Below, in pieces: positions 9,352-20,300 of a stretch of DNA of 64,000 bases. Position 1 is the first letter of the stretch. The number at the start of each line of letters is the position of its first letter. The position numbers and the translations under genes were made by a program. Origin of the DNA: Leishmania martiniquensis (Eukaryota; Euglenozoa; Kinetoplastea; Trypanosomatida; Trypanosomatidae); the NCBI RefSeq assembly GCF_017916325.1, contig NC_090150.1:423936-487935 (forward strand), in the 5' to 3' direction. The notes beneath the pieces were generated by a model. It made no database searches. It had not been told where the DNA came from and worked only from the letters and a program-made list of their open reading frames with translations.

Positions 9352-11946
9352 GACGCTGATCGCACTTCTATCGCCTTCGCACGTTAGACAGGTATGCGTG
9401 TGCATGCAGTTGTGAGTGCACCAGGGGGGAGTGTGCGGCGCCACGCTATGCTTCACACACTCACACAAGTACAACTGAGCAAGTGAGCAAAGGGGGCGCA
9501 ACGCTCGAGATCGATGTGGTGGCCTGCTGCAGCTGCGCATGCGCGGTGGTGGGGCATGGGGAGGGGGGCAAGAGAGCAGGTCAACGATGACGGGATGGGG
9601 CGAGAGGAGGTTGGGTAGGGCCATGACAGGCAAGTAAACGACATCTCACACCGCGAACGTGCACGCGTACATACAGGCGCACAACGCCGCGAACGCTTGC
9701 CATCCTTCACCTCTGCCTTGCTACACACGCGCGTGGCTGCAGCAAGGCAGAGGTTATGTGATGTATTGGTGGAGCAGGGGGGGTGCCGTGCAGGCATGTT
9801 TGGTGACCTCCAGGTCTGCCGAGACTCATGTCCATGCATGGCTGCACCAACGCAGGCGACGATGAGAGGCGGCGAGGGAGAGGGGCATAGAGCGGGGTAA
9901 CCTTCTCACAATGCTCTTTCCCCCTCGCTGGCCTGCACCTTGGCGTCGCGGCTTCTTCCCTTTTCCGCACTACCAAACACGGGGCGGGACGGGAGCGAGC
10001 GAGACAGAGATGTCGTACCGATGGAGGCAGAAGACACAGATCTGCGCAGAAAGATGCCCTCTCCCTCCCACTACACACACAAACATGTACACGCCGAGAG
10101 AAAGCAGCGATGATGCCTCCGAAAAGAATGCGTTCGCTGCAAACACAAGCATCAGTGAGGCCTCACTCTTTCCTTCACGGGGGAGAGGGGTGAGGGGGGG
10201 GGCTGCCCCAGAGACCACGCCACCTGGCGCGCTGACGCCCTTATCCGAGAACGGCCCCACCTACGTCAATGCCTGCCCATCTCCACACTGCACGTCACCT
10301 CACAGTCCCTCCCATCATACCGGCCGCCATGTGGTGAACCCCCCTCTTGGGGTGACCTCAGGCTCTGCCCACGACGATGGAAGGCAAGGGCCGAGCGGGA
10401 GAGGGGCCCCAGTTGCGCTGGCGCTTCGCCCATCACAGGGGCGGTACAGGCGTGCACAATTGCCGCTGATTGCTCCGTACGCAACAGCGTCCAGGGCCCA
10501 AACGTCACCATCAGCAGCGATGGGGCACCACGACTTCCTCAGGTCGTGTGTGTGTGTGTTGCACCTGCTGCCCCCCTCCCCCCATCGCACAGACAGACAG
10601 ACCAGAAAAGGTGAGGATAACGACAGAGGCGAGGCGACGATGAGAGTGACAATGGCGAAGAAGGGCAGCGCAAACCTTCCCATTTCACGAGTGATTCGTG
10701 CTGAGGTAGCTGACGACAGAGAAGAGAGAAGAGAGAGCGAGAGAGCTCATGCCATGCATATGGCTACGCGCCGACACCTACAAACGGCCGAAACATGTGC
10801 GCATGGACCTGCTCTTGTCTACAATGGCACGCCGATAGTACTGCGTGGCGATGGCGAGAGAGAGAGAGGGAGGGAAGGGCAGCGACTGTGGAGGCGAACG
10901 TCCAGTGGGCGATGAGCGGATCGACAAGGTGAGTTGGCGGTGGGGAATTTTTACGCCGCCAATGACGCTGCACGGGTGTGTGCCCAAGCCGGCCGGGGTC
11001 GAAGCCCTGAAGCAGAGACGCCTTCGCGCGCCTACACCGCGAGAGCTGAGGGGAGGAGGAGGAGGGGGGAGGGGACTCAATGACACCGAAAAATACAGAA
11101 AAGCACTTTGAAGTACGAGGGAGTGGGAGAAGGCGTGTGCGTGTGTGTGTGTGTGGAGGGGAGGGGGGAGGGGCGGGTGGCGTTGGCAGAGAGGGAGAGA
11201 AGTGCAGGCGAAGGGTGAAGGTCACCCTTCTCTCCTCTCCTCACTGCATGGAGACACACAGACACACACTTATACACCGACACGAATACGATGAGTCCGT
11301 CACCACAGCAGATCGAGCGCGGCATCACTAAATCGCAACACGGTTGAAGTCTTTCGCAACGGACAGACACATCCATACACACACGCACACATGCATCGTC
11401 GTAGGCCGAGGGGCCGCCACACCCACGCTGTTGCCGCAACAGCAAAAGACTGAGCCTTCACTTGTCTCTGGTGGCAGAGTACTCGGGCGCAGGTGCCCCT
11501 CTCCCCTCCCGTGCGCGCTTTCCTCAACGACTGCCCGAGGAGGTGGTAGAAGTGTGTGTGTGTGTGTGCCTGGGGAGAGGATGGGTCGGCTGAGAGAGTG
11601 AGTGAGTGACACAGAGGCGGTTCGCGGACATTCGGCCCACCCCGACGATCTACATAAATATTCGCTCATCTATCCATCTATATACATACACAGATAGATG
11701 CTCCGACTAGCGCGCACGCAAGTCCACAGAGAGCCGTAGGCGTGCATGCAGGTGCATGCGATGATGCTTATCTTCGCGCGCGTGTGCGTTGAGACCTGCT
11801 TCTTGCGTGCTTCCCTACTCTCCACTCCTCTTCGCCATCGTCTCAATGAAATCGCTGCGGTGGTAGCGGTACCGAGTGCGCGCGCATACACACACACAAG
11901 CAAGTAATACCACAACAGATGCGTGCACAACACTGCCTTGACACCC
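9352..11946. other. long intergenic region, 2.6 kb
   Basis: The longest gene-free stretch in the window. It holds many (CA)n/(GT)n runs (for example 10545-10560, 11135-11155, 11375-11395, 11550-11568) and purine tracts (10725-10745, 10855-10875, 11050-11075). A CTAT/GATAG patch lies at 11665-11700. The 10300-10540 block is less repetitive and could be an old retroposon remnant, but I cannot identify it. A 334-codon plus-strand frame (9911-10915) has flank-like composition and is not called. Confidence 0.55.
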
Positions 11947-14226
11947 TCACTTACGCGGCTTCATGTCCCTTATGTTGACGGGGCTTTCCTCGAACGTCAC
12001 CGGCGTGTCAAGCAACGACAGTGTCGCGTGGTCGTTCTCGCCGGCGACGAAGGGCTGGTGGTTCTCCGGGTTGCCGAACGAGGAGGCCTCAGTGCCGTAG
12101 GCGTTTGACGGTGTCGCAATGGACCCGACTAGCGTCGACTGAATATCGGATAGCTCATCGTTGCTTCGGGCTGACGCGATGGCGCGAGGCGAGGCGACAC
12201 GCTTTCGCAGGTTCTTCACGAACTGTAGCTTACCGCGGCGCTGCCGGCCCTGGTAGAAGAGTGAGGTGGCGCCGATGATGCGCAGACCGATCTGGTATAC
12301 GATAAGGGCGACGAAGGTCTGCCAGTAGTGCCACCCCTGAAATCCCATTTGCTCAATGACGGCCTGCCCGTTCGGGAACGTGCACGAGGTCGTGATCGGG
12401 TTGCAGATGACCGTCAGGCGCTCGAACTCGTTCGTAAAGACGCCGAGGTAGGCGTGGCGGGGGAAGGAGAGGTAGTTCAGCCACTGCCAGTACGGGTACA
12501 GGCGATCCGTGTTGGCGAAGAGCCCAGCCACGATGAACAGCGGCAGCAGGACGAGCGGCACCATGGCGAACGCTGCCTGCGACTCCTTGAAGAAGGTGGC
12601 GAACATGAGGCCGAAGGAGTAGCCCAAGTTGGCGAGCAGCACGAGGATAAACCAGTGAACGAAGAAGGCGTCCGCGCTGCGGTGGAAGTGAATCATGAAG
12701 TACGCGATCAGGTCAAACACGGTCGGGAAGAGGATCTGCCATGGCAGCTCCGCCACGTTCTTGGCGAGGAAGTAGGTGTACGCGTTGTAGGCGTCGTTTG
12801 CCTGCTCCTGCAGAAAGACGGCGCGCTCTGGCGGGAAGGCCGCGATGCCGTTCATGGCAGCGCCGAAGAGGTTGTTCATGAGTGTGATGTAGAGCGCACC
12901 CATGCGATCCTGGACACCCTGCTGGTTCAGCTGCACGTTCAAGAAGAAAAGGCCGAGGAAGATGGCGAAGAAGAGCGTCTGCACGGCACGGCCGTAGAAG
13001 TTGCCGGGGTCGCGCAGGTACATACGCCACGAACGCTTGAAGAGTTCGGAGAACTGCAGGCAAAAGTTCGCGCCCTTCAGCTCCAGCTGTTCCTCCAGGT
13101 AGTCGTCCGTGAGCGTTATGGCGCCCGTCACCGGGGTCAGGCACGGGTTGTCCTTTGCCGCGTCGGACATGACGTAGTCTTCCCAGGCGAGCCACAGCTG
13201 TGAGAGGATGTCCTCGGGCAACTGCAGCAGGTTCATGAAGTACTCCGTCGGGTTCGTGTGCGGCGGCACGTCGTAGCCGAGGGAGGCGAAGTACTCAATG
13301 GAGTCCGCTGTTGGACCGTGGTAGATGACGTGACCCTTCGCCAGTAGCAGCAGATCGTCGAAGAGATCGAACAGCTCCGACGATGGGGAGTGCACGGTGG
13401 CAATGACGGTGCGCATATCGTTCTTGGCGAGGTCTTGCAGCAGCTGACCGACGCGCACGGCGTTCACCGAATCGAGGCCGGTTGTCGGCTCATCCAGCAG
13501 CATCACGAAGGGGTTCGTGATGAGCTCAGTGCCGATGTTGGCCCGCTTCCGCTCGCCACCAGAGACGCCCTTTAGAATGCCGGGGATGCCGAGAATGGTG
13601 TCCTGGCACTTCGTCAGGGACAGCCGCTTGATGACCTCCGCGACACGCCGGCGCGCGGTGTCATTGTCGAGGCCGAGGCGCAAACGTGCAGAGAAGTAAA
13701 TTGCCTCGCGCGGGGTGTCCTTGCCCATCACAATATCATCTTGGCACACGTACGACACCAAACGCTTGTAGCGCTGCTGGTAAATGTTGTTGTTCAGGAA
13801 GCAGCAGCCCTCCTGCCGGGCCGTGGCGTTGTACAGTTTACCGGTGATTGTGCCCATCAGCGTCGTCTTGCCTGCGCCGGAGGGCCCCATGATGGCCAGC
13901 ACGCGCCCCCCTTTCGCGCACCCGCTGAGGTTGAACAGCAGAGTCTTGTAGGTGGTGTTGCCATCCTTGTCCTCGACGGGCACCTGGTAGGTCAGGTTTT
14001 CCCAAGTGAAGTTGACGGCGCGGCCCTGCGTGGATGCCTCCACTTGCTTCCGATGGCACACCGACTGCGACCGCGTTGCTGGGGCTGTGGAGGGGACGGT
14101 GGTGGGCTCTGTCAGTGCCTCCTGCACAGACGGCGGCTCGCTCGGGCCCCGCGGCGGCGGTGTCGGCGTCCTGGCGGACGGGTCGCGGACCTGATGAACA
14201 TGCGTGCCCATCTTGCGTGTATGCAC
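11947..14226 (-). CDS. ABCG4: ABC transporter, G subfamily half-transporter
   Basis: A 759-residue half-transporter with NBD-TMD order, the white/ABCG arrangement. Walker A GPSGAGKT (114-121), Q-loop at CQDD (about 152), signature VSGGERKR (211-218), Walker B VMLLDEPTTGLD (231-242) and H-loop His269 are all intact, so it should bind and hydrolyse ATP. The membrane half (about 410-680) begins with the amphipathic FKRSWRMYLRDPGNF element and has six helices. The last extracellular loop contains a Cys pair (CNPITTSC) of the kind used for disulfides in ABCG proteins. It must dimerise to function. From gene order I think it is the chromosome 15 ABCG4, reported as a phospholipid transporter; that name is from memory. 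An alternative start is Met6 at 14211, where the preceding codon ends in AG. Confidence 0.9.
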   Translation of the reverse strand: MHTRKMGTHVHQVRDPSARTPTPPPRGPSEPPSVQEALTEPTTVPSTAPATRSQSVCHRKQVEASTQGRAVNFTWENLTYQVPVEDKDGNTTYKTLLFNLSGCAKGGRVLAIMGPSGAGKTTLMGTITGKLYNATARQEGCCFLNNNIYQQRYKRLVSYVCQDDIVMGKDTPREAIYFSARLRLGLDNDTARRRVAEVIKRLSLTKCQDTILGIPGILKGVSGGERKRANIGTELITNPFVMLLDEPTTGLDSVNAVRVGQLLQDLAKNDMRTVIATVHSPSSELFDLFDDLLLLAKGHVIYHGPTADSIEYFASLGYDVPPHTNPTEYFMNLLQLPEDILSQLWLAWEDYVMSDAAKDNPCLTPVTGAITLTDDYLEEQLELKGANFCLQFSELFKRSWRMYLRDPGNFYGRAVQTLFFAIFLGLFFLNVQLNQQGVQDRMGALYITLMNNLFGAAMNGIAAFPPERAVFLQEQANDAYNAYTYFLAKNVAELPWQILFPTVFDLIAYFMIHFHRSADAFFVHWFILVLLANLGYSFGLMFATFFKESQAAFAMVPLVLLPLFIVAGLFANTDRLYPYWQWLNYLSFPRHAYLGVFTNEFERLTVICNPITTSCTFPNGQAVIEQMGFQGWHYWQTFVALIVYQIGLRIIGATSLFYQGRQRRGKLQFVKNLRKRVASPRAIASARSNDELSDIQSTLVGSIATPSNAYGTEASSFGNPENHQPFVAGENDHATLSLLDTPVTFEESPVNIRDMKPRK

Positions 14227-14280
14227 CCACGACAGCGAGCGAGAGGGGGAGGCGAGAGAAGGGAGAGACCCGGCCAGCCC
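14209..14280 (-). promoter_or_regulatory. predicted trans-splicing signal of the ABCG gene
   Basis: On the coding strand a pyrimidine-rich run covers about 14243-14280. The first AG downstream of it is the one immediately before the Met6 codon (14211). If that AG is used, the first in-frame ATG (14226) would be excluded and the protein would start at Met6. Prediction only. Confidence 0.3.
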
Positions 14281-15239
14281 CCCTTTTTGCTACTGCGCCG
14301 TGTAGGCGAGGCACCTGCGCCGGTCCTTACGGGGATGCGTGCGTGCTTGATGCTGCGCGCGTCGAAGGAGGGAGGGCGATTGAGCGCGTGAGGAATACGG
14401 ATGAATGGGGGAGGGGGAGGGGGAAAGAGAGAGAGGAGCGATGGAGCTGCCAGAGAGAAGACCACAAAGACAGACAAATAAAATGTGTGAAGGACGATGG
14501 GGATGCGGAAAGTGCGTCGGGGGCGGGGGAGGGGAGGGGGCGCTGGCGGACCAACCGCCGAAACAGACGGCGCTTACTTTAGATGGGACCAATGCGGTGG
14601 CAGGGTGGGGGGCGCACGATGAGGCAAAGGAAAGGCAGAGAGAGAGACAGACCAGCCGACAGGAGGCGTGCCTCTGCAAACGTGTATGCGTACGCTTGCG
14701 TGAGGGCGAGGCTCGAGTCGCGTACGAAGTGAGGGAAGAGGTGTGTGTGTGGGGGGTGCGAGTGACTCGGATAGCTCTTGAGCTCGACTCAGGAGTGACG
14801 TGGGGCGTATGCGTCGGACGTGTGAGGTGTGTAGGAGAGGGGAGGAAAAGGCCGCAACGAGACGATGGAGACAAGGGAGGTTTGACTGCCATGCGCTGCA
14901 GGCGCCAGGCGTGAGCCACACATGACCAGAGGTCGAAGGAAAGGGGCGGTGGTGGGAGGGAGCGAGGGAGGGCGGAAACGCATCGCAGACGAAGTGCGTG
15001 CGGGTGCCCCCCTCCCCCCCACCCACTGAGAAGTGGCACTTCATACACGCAGACGCGGTGTTACTTCGGTACGTCCAAGACGTCTTTGTGCATGCGGAAT
15101 ACGCGAAGAAGACCCTACGGTACCGCACTTGGAGGCGGCAGGAGAGCCTCCTCCGCGCCGACAAGTGCGCCAATGAGTGAGGGCGGTCCTCAGTGAGTCT
15201 GTGTTGTACTCATCGCGCCGCATACACACACACACACGC
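14227..15239. other. intergenic region, 1.0 kb
   Basis: Purine-rich tracts (14405-14440, 14635-14655), a short GT run near 14742-14752 and GC-rich filler; the leftward end carries a (CA)n run at about 15224-15237 just downstream of the next gene's stop. No gene seen. Confidence 0.6.
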
Positions 15240-16814
15240 TCAAGGCTGTGGGGAGCTCGACGTCACCGCCTCCGGAGGAGGCGATACTAATGGCGACCGC
15301 GGCTGTACCGCCGCCTCCTCCAACGACTGCGGCGCCGTGGCCGTTGCTGTCCTATACGGCTTCAGAACCGGCGGCCGCACGCGGCGAAAGGTGAGGCAGC
15401 GGAATTGGCTGCCGATGGCGACGCAATCGTTTGGCGAGATCAGGTACGCCGAGATGTCGTCGACATAGTGCCGTTCGTACCCTTGTAGTTCGTGCGGCGC
15501 GTCCATCGGCATCTGGATCCGCTCCGAGGCGTGTACCTTCTGCAGGCTGTCGTTGTACGCCCAGTACGTCGTTGGCCCTGGCGTAACGCCAAAGCTCAGG
15601 AATGGGTAAGAGTAGCTCCCCATGGCTGGGGAGTCGATGGGCCCCATCACCACCATCTCTCGCACGCTGCAGTAGCCGCGAATATCACACAGGTAGTCCC
15701 GGCTCACGTGCGGCTCCACCAGCGCCATCGCTGGCTTGTACTTGCGAAGTGCATCGCCGACGGAGAGCGTTTCGCAGGGGAAAGTGGCGGCGAAGCTTTT
15801 GTGAACGTCGAAGCTGCTCTCGAGCGCTTCCTGCTGCTGCAACAGATGTGTGCGTCGGCGTCGGCGCTGAGCGTCCTGCCATGGCAGCTGAACCGCGCGC
15901 ACCGCCCTGGGAAGAATGCCGCTCTCGTTGAGCATCCACGCCAGGCGGCCGTTGCCGAAGAAGACGAGCACCGGTGACTCCGGCGAAAACGTCGGCAGCG
16001 GCGCGGACGACGGCGAGGCCTCCCTGGCCGCCTGCAGGAACGACCCCTCGGCCGCACAAATCTCCCCCAGCCGCCGCTGAACGTACAGGGCGACAGCCTG
16101 CAGCAGCTCTCGCGTGTAAACGATTCCGTCGTCGCTGTACAAGCTCAGCGCGCGCAGCGCTGTCATGGAGTCGAAGTCTGTGTGGAGCACATTGCGAACT
16201 TGCGGGAACGTCGAAAAGCGCACGCGCTGCTTCGGTGACTGAGCGCCTCGAACGGGCAGCATGGCGTACTCCTGCGTCACCGCGTACGGCTGGAACTGGT
16301 AGAAGGCCGACCTCTCTGCCGCGCTCGCTGCGGCCGCAGACGACACCTGTGGCGGAGGCGAGTGTCGCACATCGGCAGAGAGACTGCCAGGGACGGCGGC
16401 AGGAGGTGGTGGCAGATATGGCGCTAGCTGGAACACCTCCCGCACCACGGCGTCGTGCACGAGACGGTCGCGCGCCGTAAGCCGCGTGAAGCGACGCCGC
16501 CGGTGACTGCCGAGTTGGCGCACAAACTGCTCAAGCGAGCAGCGGTTCCAGAGGGTGTAGTCAGACGCAAAGTCGCGCTGCAGCTCATGCAGCCGGTCCC
16601 TCTTTATGTCCATGTAACACTCTAGCACCTCCTCGTAAGCGACGCCGTCGGGGCGGAGAAGATGGGCGACACCACTTGCCGGGAGGTAGCCGGTGGGCCA
16701 CTGCAGCCGTTGCTCGCGCGGAAAGAGCTTCTCAGCTGTGTGATGGTCAATGCGAGAGACCTGCCGGTGCATGCGCGAGGCCGCGTTCGTCAACGATGAG
16801 GACGGCGCCGGCAT
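15240..16814 (-). CDS. conserved hypothetical protein with a possible Rossmann-like segment
   Basis: 524 residues, unknown family. The N-terminal 130 residues are helical and basic (RRRRFTRLTARDRLVHDAVV). A Pro/Ala/Ser linker (about 135-170) follows, then a globular half. PVLVFFGNGRLAWML at 281-295 has the strand-Gly-x-Gly-helix look of a nucleotide- or SAM-binding loop. Downstream AMALVEPHV (363-371) and a GPID/YSYPFLSFG block could form further strands. This resembles a degenerate methyltransferase-like core, but no complete motif set is present, so I leave the function open. The tail is Pro/Ser-rich. No signal peptide or membrane helix is visible. The Met at 16814 opens the frame; Met15 (16772) is an alternative start. 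Confidence 0.75.
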   Translation of the reverse strand: MPAPSSSLTNAASRMHRQVSRIDHHTAEKLFPREQRLQWPTGYLPASGVAHLLRPDGVAYEEVLECYMDIKRDRLHELQRDFASDYTLWNRCSLEQFVRQLGSHRRRRFTRLTARDRLVHDAVVREVFQLAPYLPPPPAAVPGSLSADVRHSPPPQVSSAAAASAAERSAFYQFQPYAVTQEYAMLPVRGAQSPKQRVRFSTFPQVRNVLHTDFDSMTALRALSLYSDDGIVYTRELLQAVALYVQRRLGEICAAEGSFLQAAREASPSSAPLPTFSPESPVLVFFGNGRLAWMLNESGILPRAVRAVQLPWQDAQRRRRRTHLLQQQEALESSFDVHKSFAATFPCETLSVGDALRKYKPAMALVEPHVSRDYLCDIRGYCSVREMVVMGPIDSPAMGSYSYPFLSFGVTPGPTTYWAYNDSLQKVHASERIQMPMDAPHELQGYERHYVDDISAYLISPNDCVAIGSQFRCLTFRRVRPPVLKPYRTATATAPQSLEEAAVQPRSPLVSPPPEAVTSSSPQP

Positions 16815-17390
16815 TCGGACCGCATGAGCGACAGCGGCAGGGATCGGGGAAGGAGACTGGGGTGTATGAGGGTGTGCGCCCGTGTGCCACTCACCACTGC
16901 CGCAAAGCAGCAGAAGGAGCGTTCAGACGGCGGAGAGAATGCAAAGGGGGGAGAGGAGGGAGAGGGAGAGGAAGCAGGGGGTGAGTGGGTGGGTCGGCTC
17001 AACACAGAATGGACGCTGGGGCTGTTGTCAGGGGGGGAGGGGAGACGAGGGAGCTGTGCAGGGACCATGGATAACGTCGGAGGAGCTGCCCGAGCTCCAC
17101 GGCGCTCTGCTGCGCGGACGCCACAGTACATGCTTCGCCCCGCTAAAACAGAAGGAAGAGAAGGCCGCAATCTCTCTCTGTGAATGTGTGCCCGTGTGCA
17201 ACATCGAAAACGGTCCCCAAAGCAGGAAAGAGAAAGGGTGCCAGTGTGTGTGTGCCTGTGGCGATGGCGGAGACAGTGAGGGAGAGGAGAGAGAGAGGAC
17301 GAAGACAACAGCCCACGAGTGAGGCCGCTCCATACTTCACCTCCTACACCCCTTCCACAGAGACACACACGCCTCTCCTGCTGCCAAATG
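16815..17390. other. intergenic region, 576 bp
   Basis: Purine-rich stretches (about 16935-16980 and 17278-17300) and short GT runs near 17245. Nothing gene-like. Confidence 0.55.
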
Positions 17391-20300
17391 TCAGCCCGTC
17401 TTCGGTGGTGCAGCGCTCGACCTCGACGCCGACGGCACGCAGAAAAGTCGCAGCTGATGGGGAAAGAAGCCCACAGCTCGCGGCGCGCGTGCCGCTAATG
17501 CCGATACCGATGAGGCCCCTGTTGGCGTCATGTACAGCCTACTGCTCGACGCATGCACGCCGGCAACCGTCGCACTGAGCCGCTGCTGCTGCTGCACTCG
17601 CTTCGCTGCCAGCCCGAGAGCCACCTGCTTGTTGCACCAGCGCATCAAGCCGGCCGTCTTCGCCGTGGCGGTCGGATACGCGGTCCGGTCTACCGAGTGC
17701 GAGAAAACGGTGAGGGCAACGCGGACAAAGGACTCGACGAAGCAGGCGTACGGCAGCCCGCCATGCGTACACAACTGCGCAACAGTGCGTCTGCTGAGCA
17801 GGGCAGCGGAGGGTGTAGGCGACGATGAAGGCGGCTGCGCTTGCGGCTGAAGCGGCGCGTCTGCATCGCCCCTTGGTGCCGACGCTAAGCCCCGAAGCAT
17901 GGGTGTGGTGAGTGCATCACTAAACGCCTGCTGCATCGCCCCCATGCGTGTTAGAGACGGGAACACGTCCAGCGTGCGCCAGAGCTCTATAAAGAGCTTA
18001 AAGGTCATCACATGCAGCACTTGACTCGTGCGCTCGTAGGCTTCCTGGTTCTCCAGCGCGCTCATGGTGTAGATCTGTTGCACCTTCCACGATAGGTCTT
18101 GCTGACTCGTGGACACACTCGACAGCACGGCGGCGCCGTGTACGACATCCAGTGCTGCTGCCGTTGCAGGGACGGGCATTGCAGGGCGTGTAGTGCAGGC
18201 GCTGCCCACCGCATGGCGATTACGGTGCTTACCTACTGGAGAGCGTGCGACTGCTGGTGATGCATCGAGACGCGTGGTCGCTGGCGGCGACACGGGCCCG
18301 TGTCGCGGCTGCTGTGCCATTGCCCTCCCGCCGTCGCCAAGGTCCCGAGAGATGTCAGGACTACTAAGGGGCAGCGAGCACGCGTTCGAGGCTGCGGCTA
18401 ACGCTGCGGACAACGGTGCCTCGTACTGCGGTGAGCGGTGAAGGGTGATCGGCACACTGTACGCCTCAAAGAGCTGCCGCAGCGTCGATTCGTTGCGCTG
18501 CAGGAGGCGGAGGAGCTCGTCGAGGGCAAAGGTTTCGTGGGGTGTCAACACCCAGGGTGGAAAGAGGGCGTCCGCGTCATCGCTATTCTGCGCCGCCCAT
18601 GGCGCCTCTCCCGCCACGGCTTCTCGAACCTTGAGTGCGTCATCGCCATCTATGACGAGGCACGAAACGTCGTCGGCAGCCTCTGTGGTGGTGATGGGCG
18701 ACACAGGCGGGGTGATGACATCATCGACGCCTCCCGCTGTGTCGCCGACACCGCCGCCACATCGACGAGAGCCCATTGCCTCTTTGTAGTGGCGTCGGCG
18801 TAGCGGCGTGGCGCCTGACGAGCCGGCGTTCACCGCCGACAGTGGCGATGGTGCTCCGTGCGATGCGCGCATCGACCCCCCTGGGCCAAACGACATCGCC
18901 AAGGCCGGAATGCAGCAGACGGCGCGCTCGTACACCGCCGAATACGCAGCGACGACCTCCTCCGACGTGAGCGCGTCCAGCGAGGGAACGGTGTCCACGT
19001 ACGCGTACGTTGCTGCATCCGCGCCGTTGCGCCTGGGAGCGTTTCGGCGAGCGCTGCAGCGCCTGCTGTGCGCACCGTCACTGCCCGCGGCCTCGCTCTG
19101 CTTCGCTGTCTCCGCGCACCTCGCCGTACGCGCCCACGTGTAGAGCAGCAGCGCAGCTCTCCGAAAGCTCTGGAAGTCCATCTGAGTCACCGTGTGATAT
19201 CCCCTCCGCTGCACACCACACGCGTACAGCACCGCGGTAATGGCGCGCGCGTCCGTGGCGGCCAGTGGCACCACCAGCACATCAGAGGAGGTAGAGGGTC
19301 GGGCATGCGAAAGCGATGACGGTGCTCCTGCGGATGCGACCCCGCCTAACGCTCTCGACGACGCCGCGGGTGCACTGCTACCCTTGTGCCGTGCCCCGGC
19401 GCCACCTCTGCGGCAACTACTTTGCCGCGGTGGCACTTGGCTAAGCCTGCATAGCAGTGACGCCAGTGACGGCACGCTGCCGTCCCGGGCTACTGTGTGA
19501 GCGTCGGTGGCGGCTGCCGCTGTGACCGCTGCTTCGGCTAACTCGGCGAGGTAGTCAGCGTACCCGGTGAGCACGACGAATCGGAAGAAGGCCGTGAAGG
19601 ACATGGTGTATTGTTCCACCTGGCGGCTCTGGCGCATGGCCCACAGCGTCGGTGCGCTGCTGCGGCGACTTCCCGCGGAAGTGGTTCGCGGGTTCGCACC
19701 TCCGCTGACGCTTGTCGCTCCTGCTGCTACAGGTGCGGCGCCTGCTGTCGCGGTCATTGACGTTGTGACGGTCTTGGTTGCCAGATAATCGTACACGCAA
19801 AACAGCCGACGCACTGCCGCATCGTAGGCGCCAAGCAGCTGCCGATCGGCGTGACACGGCGGCAGGTTGCGCCGATCAGAGGCGTTCGACGCCGTTAGCG
19901 GCTCCGTGCGTGCAGTCCGACCTTGCGAGCCGTCCTGCTGCTGCGTCTGTGGCCATGGGGCGGCGTCGTCACGACCATCCGTGAAAGCCACGTTTTCGCG
20001 CTCTGTTGACCCTAATGGGCGGCCTTCTGCCGATGCCATATGCGGGGCAGTGCTGCTTCGGCTGGTGCGATGGCGCTGCATGAGTTGGTGCGCCGCCATC
20101 GCGCGCGGCGTCAGTGGCGGACTGCCTCGACCGCTCCGGTTGCTCGGCGATGTGGTGCGCCCGTGTGGCGAGCGCGACGACGACTTGCAGTCTTCGGGCT
20201 GGCGCCCTTGTGAGGGACTGCCGTCGTACTCGTCTCCCTCTTCTTGTGCCTGCCTGTGCAGCGCTCGCGGGGCTCCAGATGGTCTTGTGCGGATGGGGAC

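Noticed and set aside
9911..10915. 334-codon plus-strand open frame in the long spacer
   Set aside because: It is on the non-coding strand of a directional cluster, its composition follows the repeat and purine content of the spacer, and it shows no domain.
12328..13203. 291-codon plus-strand frame opposite the ABCG gene
   Set aside because: Antisense shadow of the conserved ABCG membrane domain; no independent motif.
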